DNA from: Macrolepiota albuminosa
Lineage: Eukaryota; Basidiomycota; Agaricomycetes; Agaricales; Agaricaceae
NCBI GenBank assembly: GCA_027475525.1
Contig: JAMWFC010000091.1
Location: 558,001 to 622,000, forward strand
Direction: 5' to 3'
DNA: 64,000 nt
The stretch's first letter is position 1, and the number at the start of each line of letters is the position of its first letter. A model generated the notes under the pieces. It saw only the letters and a list, made by a program, of their open reading frames with translations, ran no database searches and had not been told where the DNA came from. The position numbers and the translations under genes were made by a program. Below, one piece after another: positions 11,236-23,169 of this stretch.

Positions 11236-11650
11236 GATGGCAGAGGATAATATGATCATCTCAGATGTCTGCTAGAGTGGGAGAAACAACTATCATTTGT
11301 ATCATACCTAGATGGAAGATAATAACGTAATCTATTGAGCCAGATTCAAGAACCTATGAGATAGTCGAAAGAATCCTCATGTCAAAGGTTGAATTCAGCA
11401 TCGCATTAGAAATGGAACTGGTTACCTCCACCCGAACCTTTGTGTGTGTAGAGCTAAGGATATGCTCAGTATGCTACCCAGTAAGTGGAACCCAGGAACA
11501 GCCTGACAATAAGCAAAGCCATAATGCTGAGGAAGAAGGGAGCGAGAACTGTCGCCAATTTAACCTGTGCCTGGCAACAGATGGCTATCTGGGAAACATT
11601 TTCAGAATCTTCACATCAGGCCCCAGAATTGATAATACATACATCTCTGA
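11236..11650. other. remnant of the host of the mariner and copia insertions
   Basis: This lies between the mariner element and the copia 5' LTR. It probably continues the LTR or retroelement that begins at 9248. The open frames starting at 11379 and 11485 run into the copia LTR and match nothing I recognise. Confidence 0.35.
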
Positions 11651-11816
11651 TGTTGACCGGGAAGGGTCTGTGTGGTCAGTTGATGGATGTGATCATGTGA
11701 TTATGGAAGTAAATTCGAGTTCATGCTTCACTCAGCCTCAGTTGTTCTTTCTCTTATACAAGACGGACATCTGAGGCGTCACTATTCTGTCTGTAGGCTC
11801 TTTTATCTGGCCAGCA
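11651..11816 (+). repeat. copia 5' LTR
   Basis: 166 bp from TGTTGACC to CCAGCA. It matches 28941-29226, except that the 3' copy carries about 120 bp of extra sequence. Confidence 0.7.
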
Positions 11817-11936
11817 GGTTATGGGCATCCTTTTTTAAGATTGCTGGCACTGTCTGAGCAATTAAGGACAATTTTGGACGCATACATTTAGTTTTGATGG
11901 CTTAGTCTTTTGCCTTTCTCTTAGAGGACCGCAACA

Positions 11937-13560
11937 ATGATGGATCCTTTCCATCGTCATCATACGTCTCAGGTGACCTTGTCATCTTTGGGGCAGGTGC
12001 CCAGGAATACCAACATAGGTCGTTTCACTCAGTCCATCTTTATTCAGGATTTACCTCCACATACATCCCATATCCCACCAGATTTTGCAAATACTTTAGT
12101 TTCAGACATGCATACAGGCATACCCAAACGTTTTAGATCTTTTATTCCTCGTGCTTCTACAAACTTGCATCATTGTTTTTCCCATACGTCTCTGGCCACG
12201 CCCACTCCCATTGTTCCAACACAAGATGTACATGCTCCAACCCCGGTCCGGGTCATAAACACTTATAATACTTTATATCAGAATCAATTTCCTGGACATT
12301 CTTTACCTCGTTTGATTTCTTCATTACCAGTTCCTAATACATTCACACCTCCATCTCCAGTTCCGTTCCCTTTTTCTCGTCCTCCTTCAGTTTTTCTTAA
12401 TCATGCATATGTTCTGGGTTCTCGACCCTCCTCAAATGGTTTGGATCAGCCTGCCTCTAATATTTTTCAACAACAACACCCAGTTTTACCTCTTTCTTGT
12501 CCTCCTTCTGTTTTTCTTAACACCATGCCTTATCCCACAACTACTCCACATCAGACTCATCATCAAGATATGGCACAACATCCGCAGGCTTCTCCTCCAG
12601 TTCTTCCAATCCTGAATGTAACTCAGTATCAAGTCCCAGCATTGCCTTTACCTCTATTTGGGGTTGGATCTCCTCTACCACAACAATTTCCTGTAGAACA
12701 ACATTGGGTTCCGTACATCAACCCGATAGTTCCACAACAGCCCAACTTTACGATACATCATCCTCAACAACTTATGGAAGGGGCAATTCATCATCTTCCA
12801 AATCAGGCTTATCACTATCATTACAATCTTCCGGTGAGACAGACTTCCAATCTACCATTGATTCACATTGATCCTAAGTTACCACCCCTCACTACAATTC
12901 CACGTTTTAATTTGTTGGCTGACTGGGGTCTTTGGATCAACCTGGTTATGGCATTCATCGATCATCTTGGATTGAATGGACATGTTTGTCTGCTTCCCTT
13001 ACAGGGTGCACCTTTTGATTCTACGTGTCATCTGGCAGTCCCACCTCCTTACCCGCCACATACCACACAAGACGATTCATAAAATTATGAGCTATTCTGG
13101 AAGAATGACAACATTTGTTTCTACATTATATCTGAATGACTCTCGGCAAAGATCTTTAATTCCCTTTCCCCTGCTTGGACTGGTCCTTCAATTTTCCCAC
13201 ACACATGGCTTGTGATTTACTAGACTTTCTTCGAAAACAATTCAGTGTTGGAAGTGCAGCCTCAGTGCAACGGGTTAAAGACTCTATTTTCCGTCTCATG
13301 TGTGCTTCCAATATGATTCCTACTTACGTTCAGTCTTGGAGGATCACGGTAAATCAGCTGTCAAGTACACCATGGGAGGGACTTCATGCAATACAAAAAA
13401 ATACAATGATTTATAAATGGAGTACTGGATCACCGTGCATTCAATGTTCTTTGAGAGGAAGTTCATTGTTCTTGGGACGATACTCTGGAGAGAATATTTG
13501 ACTTTTATACTCTTGCAAATACAATTCTGAAGATAGACATTGATGTTCAGTGATGTTTAG
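11937..13560 (+). pseudogene. copia Gag region
   Basis: The first frame (11937-13082, 381 codons) is rich in Pro, His and Gln and begins MMDPFHRHH. It continues in other frames through 13175-13501 (SAASVQRVKDSIFRLM), which resembles the conserved part of copia Gag. At least two frame changes or stops are needed to join them. The position directly after the 5' LTR supports the call more than sequence similarity does. Confidence 0.6.
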
Positions 13561-13565
13561 CAAAT

Positions 13566-15294
13566 TTGCAACCACATATTAAATCATCCACCTCTCAACA
13601 AAATTCTTCCAATTTGCAATCACCCTCAATTACTACACAATGCTCAGACAATACGAATGATTCTCAACGAGGTGCTATGACTGATGGTTCCAAAGACACA
13701 ACAAATTGTCCACGGGCAAATGTAGCAGTTCCGGAGGAACCGTTGTTGGACACGTCGACAAAACACATTACTGCAACTCCAAGTTTTGTTAATGATGATC
13801 CTGATAATCCTGTATTATCTAGCATAGCCAAAGAGGAGGAGAATGACACTGATTTCCATCTTTATACCACTTCTGAGGTTGATACTGAGAAACAAGCTTC
13901 ATTCTATGTGTTTATAAATTCCAACACACCAGTAGCATTCACGACCATCACACAACAATTCAATTCCATACCCAATTCTGGCTGTACAACTCACATTATC
14001 AAAGACAAGAAATTTTTTTGGACATACAACACAGAACAAGCCGTACCTGTTGGAACTGCTAATTGCAGCACATTGATTATACTAGCAAGGGGAGAAGTCA
14101 AGTTTTGCACTCTCATCAATGGCAAGATGCAGATACTAGTATTGAAAAACTGTCTACATGCTCCCAGTGTGCCTATCAATTTACTCTCAGTTGGGTTGAT
14201 GGTGGAAAATGATATGAAACTTACATTTGAAAAAGAAGCAACAACGCTGTTTTTCCCACATACCTTAAAGACTTTAGGTGGCACATCTCTTCGAGCAATG
14301 GTTCACAAGAGACTGTTGTTTCTACATTGCAACTTTATAATGCCAGATTCTCATGTTGAAATTTCCTTTCAGGCTTTGGATCATGTATTCACTTCATTCC
14401 CAAAAGTTCCGATTACACCAAGCTTGTGGCATTAGAGAATGGGTTATATAGCAAAGGATATGACAAGAGCTGTATTGATGAAGGATTATGTAATGGGAGT
14501 AGAGTATGAAGGATTGTTTGAGGACAAACAACGCATTCCATGCATAATTGGGAAGCAACCGGCAAAACCTTTTGATCATCGTGAACATAGAGCCAGAGCA
14601 GTGTGCAAATTATTGCATATGGATACATGTGGACCTTTTCCAACAAGGTTCTCAAATGGAAACACCAGTCATTTTCATTCTATCTTAGACGATCACTCCA
14701 ATTTTGGGAGCACAGCATTGCTATTGAAGAAAAATGCAGCAGTCAAACACTTTAAGAAAGTTCAAGCGGAATGGGAGTTAAAATCTGGAAATAAAGTCAA
14801 GGTAGTTAGATGTGATGGTGCAAAGGAACTAGTGGAAGGGAAATTGAAAGAGCACTTAGAGGAAAAAGGGATTGTGTTACAGGCAATGGCGCCATATGCC
14901 CACCAACAAAATGGCAAGGCAGAGTGTTACATTTAGACTATCAAGGATACAGCGCAAACACTAATGGCGGAATCAGGTTTACCATTATCTTTCCTTGGAG
15001 ATGCAATTTTGACAGCCCAGTATCTAAGGAACAGACTGCCGACATTGACACTCTTGAAGACAACTATGCCTTTTGAGATTCTGGAAGGATATAAACCGGA
15101 CCTGTTGCATCTAAAAGTCTGGGGTTGCCAATGTTTTGTTCTACATCCAAAGGAGACCTGTTGGATACCAAACGTTTTGAAGCAATCTTCATGGGCTACA
15201 AAGAAGGCAGATTAGGATGGAAGGTTAGAGACTTGAATGGAAGATACTACTTTTTGAGGGATATTGTCTTCAATGAGAATGTGAAAGGGAGCTT
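13566..15294 (+). pseudogene. copia protease and integrase
   Basis: The protease motif reads PNSGCTTHI where the family has DSG, so its catalytic Asp is Asn. After a stop near 14433 the frame continues through the pre-integrase region into the integrase core: HMDTCGPFP, VVRCDGAKEL and QQNGKAE give the D, D and E. A TAG near 14935 follows ECYI, and the frame resumes with TIKDTAQTLMAESG and a C-terminal part (VWGCQCFVLHPK). The gypsy element interrupts it at 15295 after NENVKG. Confidence 0.85.
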
Positions 15295-16240
15295 TGATGA
15301 CGCCCAAAGTTTGGTCAGTAACAAATGTAACAAAAGTGTTACCGTACCAAGAGTGTGCGTTGGGCGCGCTAAAAGTAAGATGGGGAGTCCCGGGCAGGTC
15401 CCAGAGAACGCGTCTGTGAAAAAGGGTAAAAGTCGGTAACGGGGTCGGCAAGTGTCAAGCGCTAAGGTAAAGCGCCTAAGGAAAGAGCGGTAAGTGAACA
15501 CGGCAAGGTCAACGGCAAGAGCACGGTAAGCTTAGCAAGATCTAAGCGTCGATAATGCCTGCCGTAGTTGCAAGGCGCGAATAAGTCGAAGTTAAGCGAG
15601 AGTCTGCAACTGCCGACGAGTTCGACGTTGCCGACCGTAAATGAGCTCTGGGCGTAAGAGAGAGAGACTGAAGTAAGGGGGAAACTCTGGTCTATTCGTC
15701 TGATGTCCTATGTACAAGTCGGTAAGTACTTTTATACTACAATGAGTTCGCCGTCGCCAGTGGCTAATGACGCCACTCTTGCGGTAAACTAGAAAATTTC
15801 AAAGGGGTAGCTCCAACGGTTTCAGATCCCTACCGTCCATTCAAGAGCCTTAGCGACGCCAGGCGACAGATCGCGAAGCTAAACCATCACTCCATCACCC
15901 TTCTGTCCGTCCAAAGTGCTTAGCGATGTCAGGCGCCAAATCGAGACGCTAAGCGGTGTCAGACGCCAAGGTCAAACGCCAAGCTGTCCGTCAGTTTTTG
16001 ATAGATCATCAGGCTTCTCGCTAAGCGCTGTCGTCAGTGACTGATGCCATCTGTCAGTTGTCATTCTGTCTGCTGATCGGCGCTATCACTGATTGGATCT
16101 GCTTCTTGCCGTGCGTGGCCGTCAGAAATGGCTTAAAATAGGTAGAACGCGTGCGCTAAGTTCGGAACGAGTGCGGCAAGGTTTTCGGAGCCGGTGCCGA
16201 GCCTGCCGTTGATGCGCCTAACCTGTATGGGGTCCTATCA
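15295..16240 (-). repeat. gypsy 3' LTR
   Basis: On the plus strand it runs from TGATGACGCCC to GGTCCTATCA. Short open frames inside it are not genes. Confidence 0.92.
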
Positions 16241-16251
16241 TCTCCCCCCAA
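16241..16251 (-). promoter_or_regulatory. polypurine tract of the gypsy element
   Basis: In element orientation TTGGGGGGAGA lies immediately before the 3' LTR, the expected plus-strand primer. Confidence 0.75.
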
Positions 16252-16410
16252 CTGAAAAATTGACTGTCCTCAGTCACCAAATAAGGCTACCGTTACTGCT
16301 TTTGTGACAGGTGGTCCGTGCGTTCTTGAGATTTTGTTTATAGTCCTGGCGCATAAGTTTGGACTTCACTTCTCCCCCCCTGATTTACCTGGCGCTCATT
16401 TTTAAATTAA

Positions 16411-18820
16411 ATGTCTTTCCGCATTCCAACTCCGCCCCCTGTTCCCTCTCAGGCTGCCCAAGAAGCTGCCTATGCCTACATAGCGAAGGCCAATAATTTT
16501 ATTCGACATATCGAGGGCGTTGGCGCCGAGGCGCCCCAAAAATTAGTCGTTGGCGTGATGAAACTTCTTGAGCGATGGTACGAGGTTCGTGTCCTTGGCG
16601 TGGGCTGGGACAGAGAGATTGAAGTGCGGGAGTGGTGCCGTGCGCGGTATGTGGATAACCGTGGCGCTGAGTGGTTAGCGCCCTTTTCTCGTTTCGTAAG
16701 TTGTCTCTGTTGCCTGCCGTGTCGCTTAGCTGATTGCTTCCTAGGCGCCTCCCCCTGTCCCCACTATCGAGGACGAGTTGGAGGACATTCTGTCCGGGGC
16801 GTTGCCGATGACGGTAAGCGCGCCTGCGACAGAGTGAGTATTTCTAACCGCTTCATCCTAACTTAGCTCTGGTCTGATTTATCCCCCCACAGCAAACAAG
16901 AAGTGTTGGCGCCGTTGGCGCGTATGCAGGTGGAGGAGGAGATCGCGGCAAGACAGGAGGAAGTTTCTCAAGACGCCCGCGAGATTACTAGGGCGCTAGA
17001 GGAGCGGGAGAGAGTGGCAGCGTTGGCGGCAGAGATGGAGGACGTTGCCGCGGGGAAGGCGCCTGTCGTTGAGAGGCAGGCGGTAGCAGAGGGATCCGGC
17101 AAGGTAGGTCGCGCCGGCAGCACTTTGAGCCCAGTGCTGCCGGCTAGCAAGTCGGGCTCGCCGAGGAAGCCGGCAGGTGCTTCCAAACGCAAGGTAAGTG
17201 CTGTTTTTGCTTGCCGTTGCCGACGGTCGCTAACGACATTTACAGAGTCGCAAGGCGGCTCCTCAATACGCGGTGAGTGGTACTCTTTCTTTGGACGTGA
17301 ATTACTAAGTTTCTGTAGGCGCCAACACAAAGCTCCTTTGACGACAAGGAGCTGAAAGGTTTGCTTTTGCCGCGTCGGGAGGAGGCCGTTCTTGACGAGG
17401 GGCAAGAGGCCGGGGTCGTGATGGAGGAGATGAAGGGGAAGAAGACTGTCTCCCTAGCGACTCGGCAGGCGTTTAAGGAGGCGCGGGGAGCGGTAAGTGA
17501 CATTTCTGTCTCCTTTAGTCTCTTGCTGACTTGTAGCGCTAGTGTGATAAGTGCTGGGCCGACAACGACCCAGAAGGCTGTTGGTTCCCGACCGGGGCCC
17601 AGCCTTGCTATCGTTGTGGCGCCCTCAAGCGCGCCTGCACTATCGACGGGGCCAAAAGTCGCGAGCGTGGCGGCGTGCCAGACGCCCTTGTCGAGAAGAC
17701 GTTTTCCCGCGCTGTATTGGTAAGGAGGGCAAGGGAGTTTGTGGAGGGGCAGAGGAAGAAGGTTGCTGCCGGTGGCATGGCAGTAATTGGACGGGCCTCC
17801 TTGGCGTTGCCGACACGCCAAGGAGATGGGACGGAAACAGTCGGCAATCGAGGCGCCGGCGAGCGCCAAGGGACTTCGGTCCCAGAAAAACGACAAGCCC
17901 CCTCCCCAAGCAAGGGGAAGGGCAAAGCAAAGCGTCCCCGTGTTGTATCGTCGTCGCCTTCCCCCTCGCCAACGCCTCAAGATAGCAAAATGGCCGATTT
18001 GGAGAAGGCCTTGGCGGCGAGTCGCCTCCCGCCTCGTGACACAGAGGCTGGTCCAAGTGGCCTCTTGTCGCCTATCCATTTGGCGGCGAGGTCCCTTGGC
18101 GGGGAACAGGAGGAGGGAGAACGGGAAGCGGTTGGCGACGCGGCGCCTCGAAAGGAGCTGGAAGAAGCCCCTGCCGACATCGAGATGGGGGAGGAGAAGG
18201 CAGAGGGAGCGGCAACGGGAGGGGATGAGGACGCTGAAGGGGAGGAAGACGAAACCTTGGCGACGCAGCGCCAAGGCGACGAGGAGGTGGTAGTGGGAGA
18301 GGGTGAGGGGGCGGCAGGAGTCGCCAGGGAGGAGCCTGAGTGGCGCTGGCTACCTCCCTACAGTAGCGTGGCCCCTTGGGAGGTTTCAGACCCGGAGGAC
18401 GTTGCCGGTCTGGAGCCTAGGCGCCCCGTGGTCGCCAGGGTCAATCCCTCTTGGACCCCCCAGCCGCAGCCAACGGTCACAGGCGACGCTTTCAACTGGC
18501 TGGGACAAGATCTCGTGTACCCGGTAGTGGCGCTTAACCCGCGGGAGATGCTGGAGAGGTTTTCGAGGAGGGTGGCAACGATGGAGGCGGCAATGGGACG
18601 AGAACGGGAGCGAGTCCGAGGGCAGCTAATGGCGCTGAGGTTGCGCTATGCCAACCTTGGTCGTAGCCTTAGCGTCCTTCGCGACTACCAGGCGGATTGC
18701 CAAGCCGCCATGGATTGGCAGACCGCCAACAATATCTTGCCGGGCGATCTGCTCCCTCTTCGCGACTCTTCGTTGCCGATTTCTGACGATTCCCTGCCCA
18801 TGGACGATGACAGCGATTAA
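16411..18820 (+). CDS. six-exon antisense gene carried by the gypsy element (six-cysteine protein)
   Basis: I do not recognise the family. Six exons fit: 16411-16695, 16745-16833, 16893-17193, 17246-17272, 17319-17492 and 17543-18820. All introns have GT-AG ends, mostly GTAAGT or GTGAGT, and phases agree, giving about 717 residues. The N-terminal part (MSFRIPTPPPVPSQAAQEAA) is followed by a charged helical stretch near residues 125-180. A motif of C-x2-C-x8-C-x8-C-x2-C-x6-C starts exon 6 (CDKCWADNDPEGCW, CYRCGALKRAC), which looks zinc-binding. An acidic low-complexity stretch follows, then a helical C-terminus (FSRRVATMEAAMGRERERVR) ending DDDSD. It is antisense to gag-pol, just inside the 3' LTR. 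The minus-strand frame at 17240-18274 is a shadow of it. It could be a captured host gene or an accessory gene of the lineage. Confidence 0.75.
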
Positions 18821-19229
18821 ACGAACCTTAGCGTAGATAGGTCGTTTACTGTATAGCTTTTTGATACCGCCTTGACATATATTGCCGTTTCCCTGCCGAG
18901 TGAAAGAATAAGTCCAATAATCTGAGTTAGTGTAGCGGCAGAGAGCAGAGAAGGTAAAGCAAGCAGCAAGTATTCTAAGATAGGTTTTTAGCAAAAGGAG
19001 TAATAGGTGTGGGACTTAGACAAATTTTGGAAAAAGGGAAACGCTCAGTAAATCATCATAGCGAAAAACCCTTGGCGAGAGTTGCGCAATGCGCTAAGCG
19101 TTAGCGACACGCTAGCGCTGCGACTTGACTATGTAAAGAATTGTCTGTTGGATATAGTATCGGCAAGAGAGATAAGTAAGATAGGTAATAGAAAAAGGGA
19201 GCTTATCAATATATTCTTTTCTAATCATT
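18821..19229. other. gap between the convergent gypsy pol and antisense genes
   Basis: Non-coding; it must hold the 3' ends of both transcripts. I see no further gene. Confidence 0.5.
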
Positions 19230-22200
19230 TTATTCTTCTTCAACTAGAGTCGGCAAGTCATCATCGTCCAGTAATTCTGTTTCTTCAAGTTCTCTCAGCT
19301 TGGCGGTGTCGATATCTAGCGCTTCCAACGGCAATTCAATCTGTTCTCTGGCGAGATATGGCAATAGGCGAAAAGCGGCAACAGGTCGATGTAGTACTGA
19401 ACCATCTAATTCACAGAGCACGTAAGCGCCTCCACGGTTACGAGAGATAACTACCAAAGGTCCAAGATAGCGCGGGCGCATTTTCTTATTGTATGAAGTT
19501 TCGATTTTGGAGTTGCGCATGAGCACTAGCGCTCCTCTCGGGAAGTTGTAATCTTTGATGGTAGCGCTATGCTCGGTTTTGAATCGTAGGGCTGCTTGGC
19601 GACGGGCGCTAAAGACTACCTCGTGGAGTCGCTCTAAATCTTCTTTCCTTCGCTGGAGATCAATAGCTCGTCTGGCAATAAGGTCGGTGGTCGCTAAGAT
19701 ACTGTTAGGTGCTGGCTGAAGATAGGTCGCTTCTATAATGTCGGCAGGGAGTAACGGATGGGTGCCAGTAGCCGCGTAATAGGGAGAACAACCCATGTGC
19801 TTACGGCTTCTATAATGTCGGCAGGGAGTAACGGATGGGTGCCAGTAGCCGCGTAATAGGGAGAACAACCCATGTGCTTACGAATAGTAACTCTTTCCAA
19901 CCAGAACACTGAATAGGTCGCTTCGCTCCAACGAGACTCGTCGCCATCAACTGCCTTGAAGAGTGCTTGCCGAACGTCAAAGTGGGGTCTCTCTACCAGG
20001 CCATTGGCGCGCTTGTTGTAGCCAGACACTCGAATGTGGTGAATGTTGTATTTCTTGGCGAGGTATGTTAGCGCTTTGATGATGGGCGCACCGTTATCCG
20101 TGACGATTTCTCTTAGCGCTCCCCAACGGCAGATGACGTCTTCAAATAGCCACTTGGCGACCGCGTCGGTATTTTCTCTTTGAAGCATTTGAAATTCAGG
20201 CCAGTGGATTAGCGAGCAACGACCTTGAATGATGTACTTGTAGCGACCAGACTTGGGCATATGCATGGTATCGACGTAGATTTTGCTGAAGAGGGGAGCT
20301 GGCGTTGCAACGGTTGGCGGTATGAGCACTTGGCATGTCTGTTGGATTTGGCAGAGGTGGCAAGTCCTGATGTACCAGGCGATGTCGGCACTAGCGTGTG
20401 GCCACCAGAATCGTTCTAACAGAGAAGCTCGGGTAGCGTACAGACCTCTATGTCCTAGCTCGTCATGCATAGCGCGCAAGACTCGTAAGCGACCTTCTGG
20501 CTTGATGATCAGCTTGTGGGCGCCATCTCGATTTCGTCGCCAAAGTCGGTTGTCGGTAAAGAAGAAGCGGGTAGCATAGCGGATAAAGGTAGCGTATTGT
20601 TCGTCAGTAAGGTCTGGGGGTCGCTTAAGGTCTTGTAGCCATTGTTCAACGATTAACAAGCGACTGTCCTCTGCCTTTGCCTTGGCGGATCGGGGGACGG
20701 CATCGTAGGTCAGGTTTTTGCTGTCTTCTCTTAGCGACTGGGGTTCCTGTACGACTTTTACTGGAGGCAAGTCTTGTCCAAGGATGCTTGCCGTGTAGAA
20801 TGTGAGGGGTGCGCTAAAGGTCTCAGGGCGGTAAGGGATAATGGGATGTAGAAATACGCTGGTAGGCTGTTGCCGTCGTAGTAGGGGGATTGGCTGTTGT
20901 ATGAGGTGCACGAAACCATGTAGTCGGTCGATCCAATCCTCGAAATTGCTATCAGCCTGTGGGTCCACTGCCGGGTCGCCAGGCTGCCGTGGTCGCCTAG
21001 AAAGTCCATCTGGGCCGTGGAAAGAGCTCTTGACGTGTACCAGCTCAAAGTGGAACATGAGGATGGCGACTACCCACCGGTTCATGCTAGCGGATGGCTG
21101 GATATCGGGATTCTGCAGCATGCCTTTGATGTACCTAGCGTCGACTTCAACGATAAGGTTGCGCACGCCAATCAAATACATCTTTAGCGACCGGAAGGTT
21201 TTGAAAAGCCCATAGAGCTCTAGCTTAGGCTGGCTGTAGCGAGACTCTCTGTCGTTTAGTGTGATAGACCCAAAGCGGTTGTAGCGTCGCTGTTTCCAAT
21301 TGTCGCTAAGGCACTGGCACAGGAAGTAGCCAACGGCAATGTATGAGGTATCCACCGCCAAGATAACAGGGTCGGCAGAGGTATAATCGATGGGGACTAG
21401 GGGTTTGGCGTCTTGTAGAGCTTTTACTAAGTCTCGTTGTGCGGTAACCTGGTCTGGCCCAAATTCGAAGGGCTCGTTGGTGCGGGTGAGTCGGTTAAGG
21501 GCGTGTGCGCGATGGGCAAAGTTTTTGACGAATATCCTGAGAACGCCAACGGTGCCAAGAAAGGCGCGAACTTCAGATAAGTCACGGCAAGGACCCCATC
21601 GCTCCAAGAGTGCTAAGCGGGACTCGTCGGGAACGCGTCCGTCGGGAGTGCAGATGTGACCAAGTATTTTGAACCTTGGCGCGCAAAGGAGGAGTTTGTG
21701 ACCGCTAAACGTACCACCGCTATACTTCATACGCTGGAGAACTCGATTGAGCAACTGGAAAAATTCCCATAGCGCTAAGCAAATGTTGGAGTTGTCGGGA
21801 TGGGTTGCCGGTAAGCCGTTTACGAGTTGCCAGTCTTTGGGGCCTTTGACGCCAACGTCGTCGATGAAGCTAAGGACGTTATGCGGTATCTCGGGTTGGA
21901 GGATGAAAGTGATGTCGTCGTGGAATATAGGGACTGAGTTTGTCCAGCCCATCGGCAAGGTGACTAGGCGCAGTGCGCCAAACGGAGTTTGAAACGTAGT
22001 GAGGTCGCGGGAAGAAGGGTGGATTAAGCGTTCATCGTAGCCAACATAGAGGTCAAGGGTGGCGCCACAAATACGCCCGGCAAAGGACTCGGCAAAGTGG
22101 TCAGGGAAAGGCGGTACGCCAGAGTGTCGTATGGTTACTCTATTCAGCGGCTCAAGACTGTGAACTATGCGTAGATTGCCGTTCTTTTTGAGGACACAAA

Positions 22201-23169
22201 ACCATCGGGAGCGGTAAGAACTGTTTGAGGGCTCGTAGACGCCAGCCTGTATCTTGGTCCTAATAATCTGGCAGACCTCGGCTTCAATCCCAGGCGGTAA
22301 CGGTTGGTTGTGCTCAGTCCACGGCACGTGAGGAATGGTCGGGATGATGACAGGCGGGAAGAAATCTGTACGTAGACTGCCGCGTTCAGAGTCCTCCCAA
22401 GCAAAGGCTTTGTCTTGCTTAGCGACAAGATCGGTAAGGATGTTCAACTCATCTTTGGTCAAAAAGAGTCCTCCCAAGCAAAGGCTTTGTCTTGCTTAGC
22501 GACAAGATCGGTAAGGACGTTCAACTCATCTTTGGTCAAAAATCCTGTGTCGTGCTCCTTGGCGAACTGCTGTTGGCGTTCCTCGGTAAAACGCCCCGTG
22601 GGCTGAAAGGGTGGCGGATTCGGTGATAAGGTCGGCATGTCGGCAAGAGGGTCGCCAATAATCTGGCGCTCGATCCTAAACGTCTCGGGAGAGTGCGTAG
22701 CGATGGGTTTTGTTTTAAGCGCAACTGGCTTATATTTCTTTTTAACTTGAACCCCTTTCCTTTTGGGAGCGTTAGCCTGGTTATAAACAGAGGTGGAAAG
22801 GGGAACTGTAGCCTGGGGTGCGGCAAGTCCAAGAACGGCAGGAGACGAGGCTCCGGGAAGGGTAGTGAGATACGTATCGGTAGACGCAATATTTTGAAAC
22901 GATTCAGAGGCGGTAAGGTATAAGTACGCTAGAGCTGAGTCGGTAATATCTGGGTTTTTCTGAGAAAGCTCAGCGTCGGTAACGGTAGAGGAAAGCAAAA
23001 CTTCATCGTCAAGACAAGCGGTAGATATAATATTTACAAGACCAGTTGAATGGTCATATTCCAGCGTTAGCGCCACATCTCCGTGATCGTCGCCAATCAC
23101 CTCCTCGATGGTCTGTGAAAACACCGGTGTGGAGGCTCGTTGGCGTGTTGGTCGGTAAACTCTGGGGGC
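19230..23169 (-). CDS. gypsy Pol: reverse transcriptase, RNase H, integrase
   Basis: It copies the element's RNA and inserts the DNA. Open in the minus frame from 23169 to the stop at 19230 once the 77 bp duplications at 22388-22541 and 19729-19882 are collapsed, about 1260 codons. In order: a linker with PPPFQPTGRF; RT with SSYRSRWFCVLKKNGNLRIV, TLPMGWTNSV and the catalytic FIDDVGVKG; RNase H with LAVDTSYIAVGYFL and EVDARYIKGML; the zinc motif CHLCQ; and the integrase core YVDTMHMP, VTDNGAP and NGLVERPH, so D, D and E are present. The C-terminal part has RPRYLGPLVVISR and ends LVEEE. No ATG opens the frame: it overlaps the gag-protease frame by about 70 nt in the -1 frame. All catalytic residues are intact, so it may be active. 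Confidence 0.88.
19729..19882. repeat. 77 bp tandem duplication in gypsy integrase
   Basis: Positions 19729-19805 equal 19806-19882. It splits the integrase frame; removing a copy joins the core domain to the C-terminal domain. Confidence 0.95.
22388..22541. repeat. 77 bp tandem duplication before gypsy RT
   Basis: Positions 22388-22464 and 22465-22541 match with one difference (GGATGTTC versus GGACGTTC). It breaks the pol frame between the linker and RT. Confidence 0.93.

Noticed and set aside
15247..15501. frames shared by 15.2-15.5 kb and 25.8-26.1 kb
   Set aside because: They are the same LTR sequence read twice; they are not genes.
17240..18274. 344-codon minus-strand frame in the gypsy element
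   Set aside because: It mirrors exons and introns of the plus-strand gene, has Arg/Pro-rich shadow composition and no domain; the spliced plus-strand model explains the region better.
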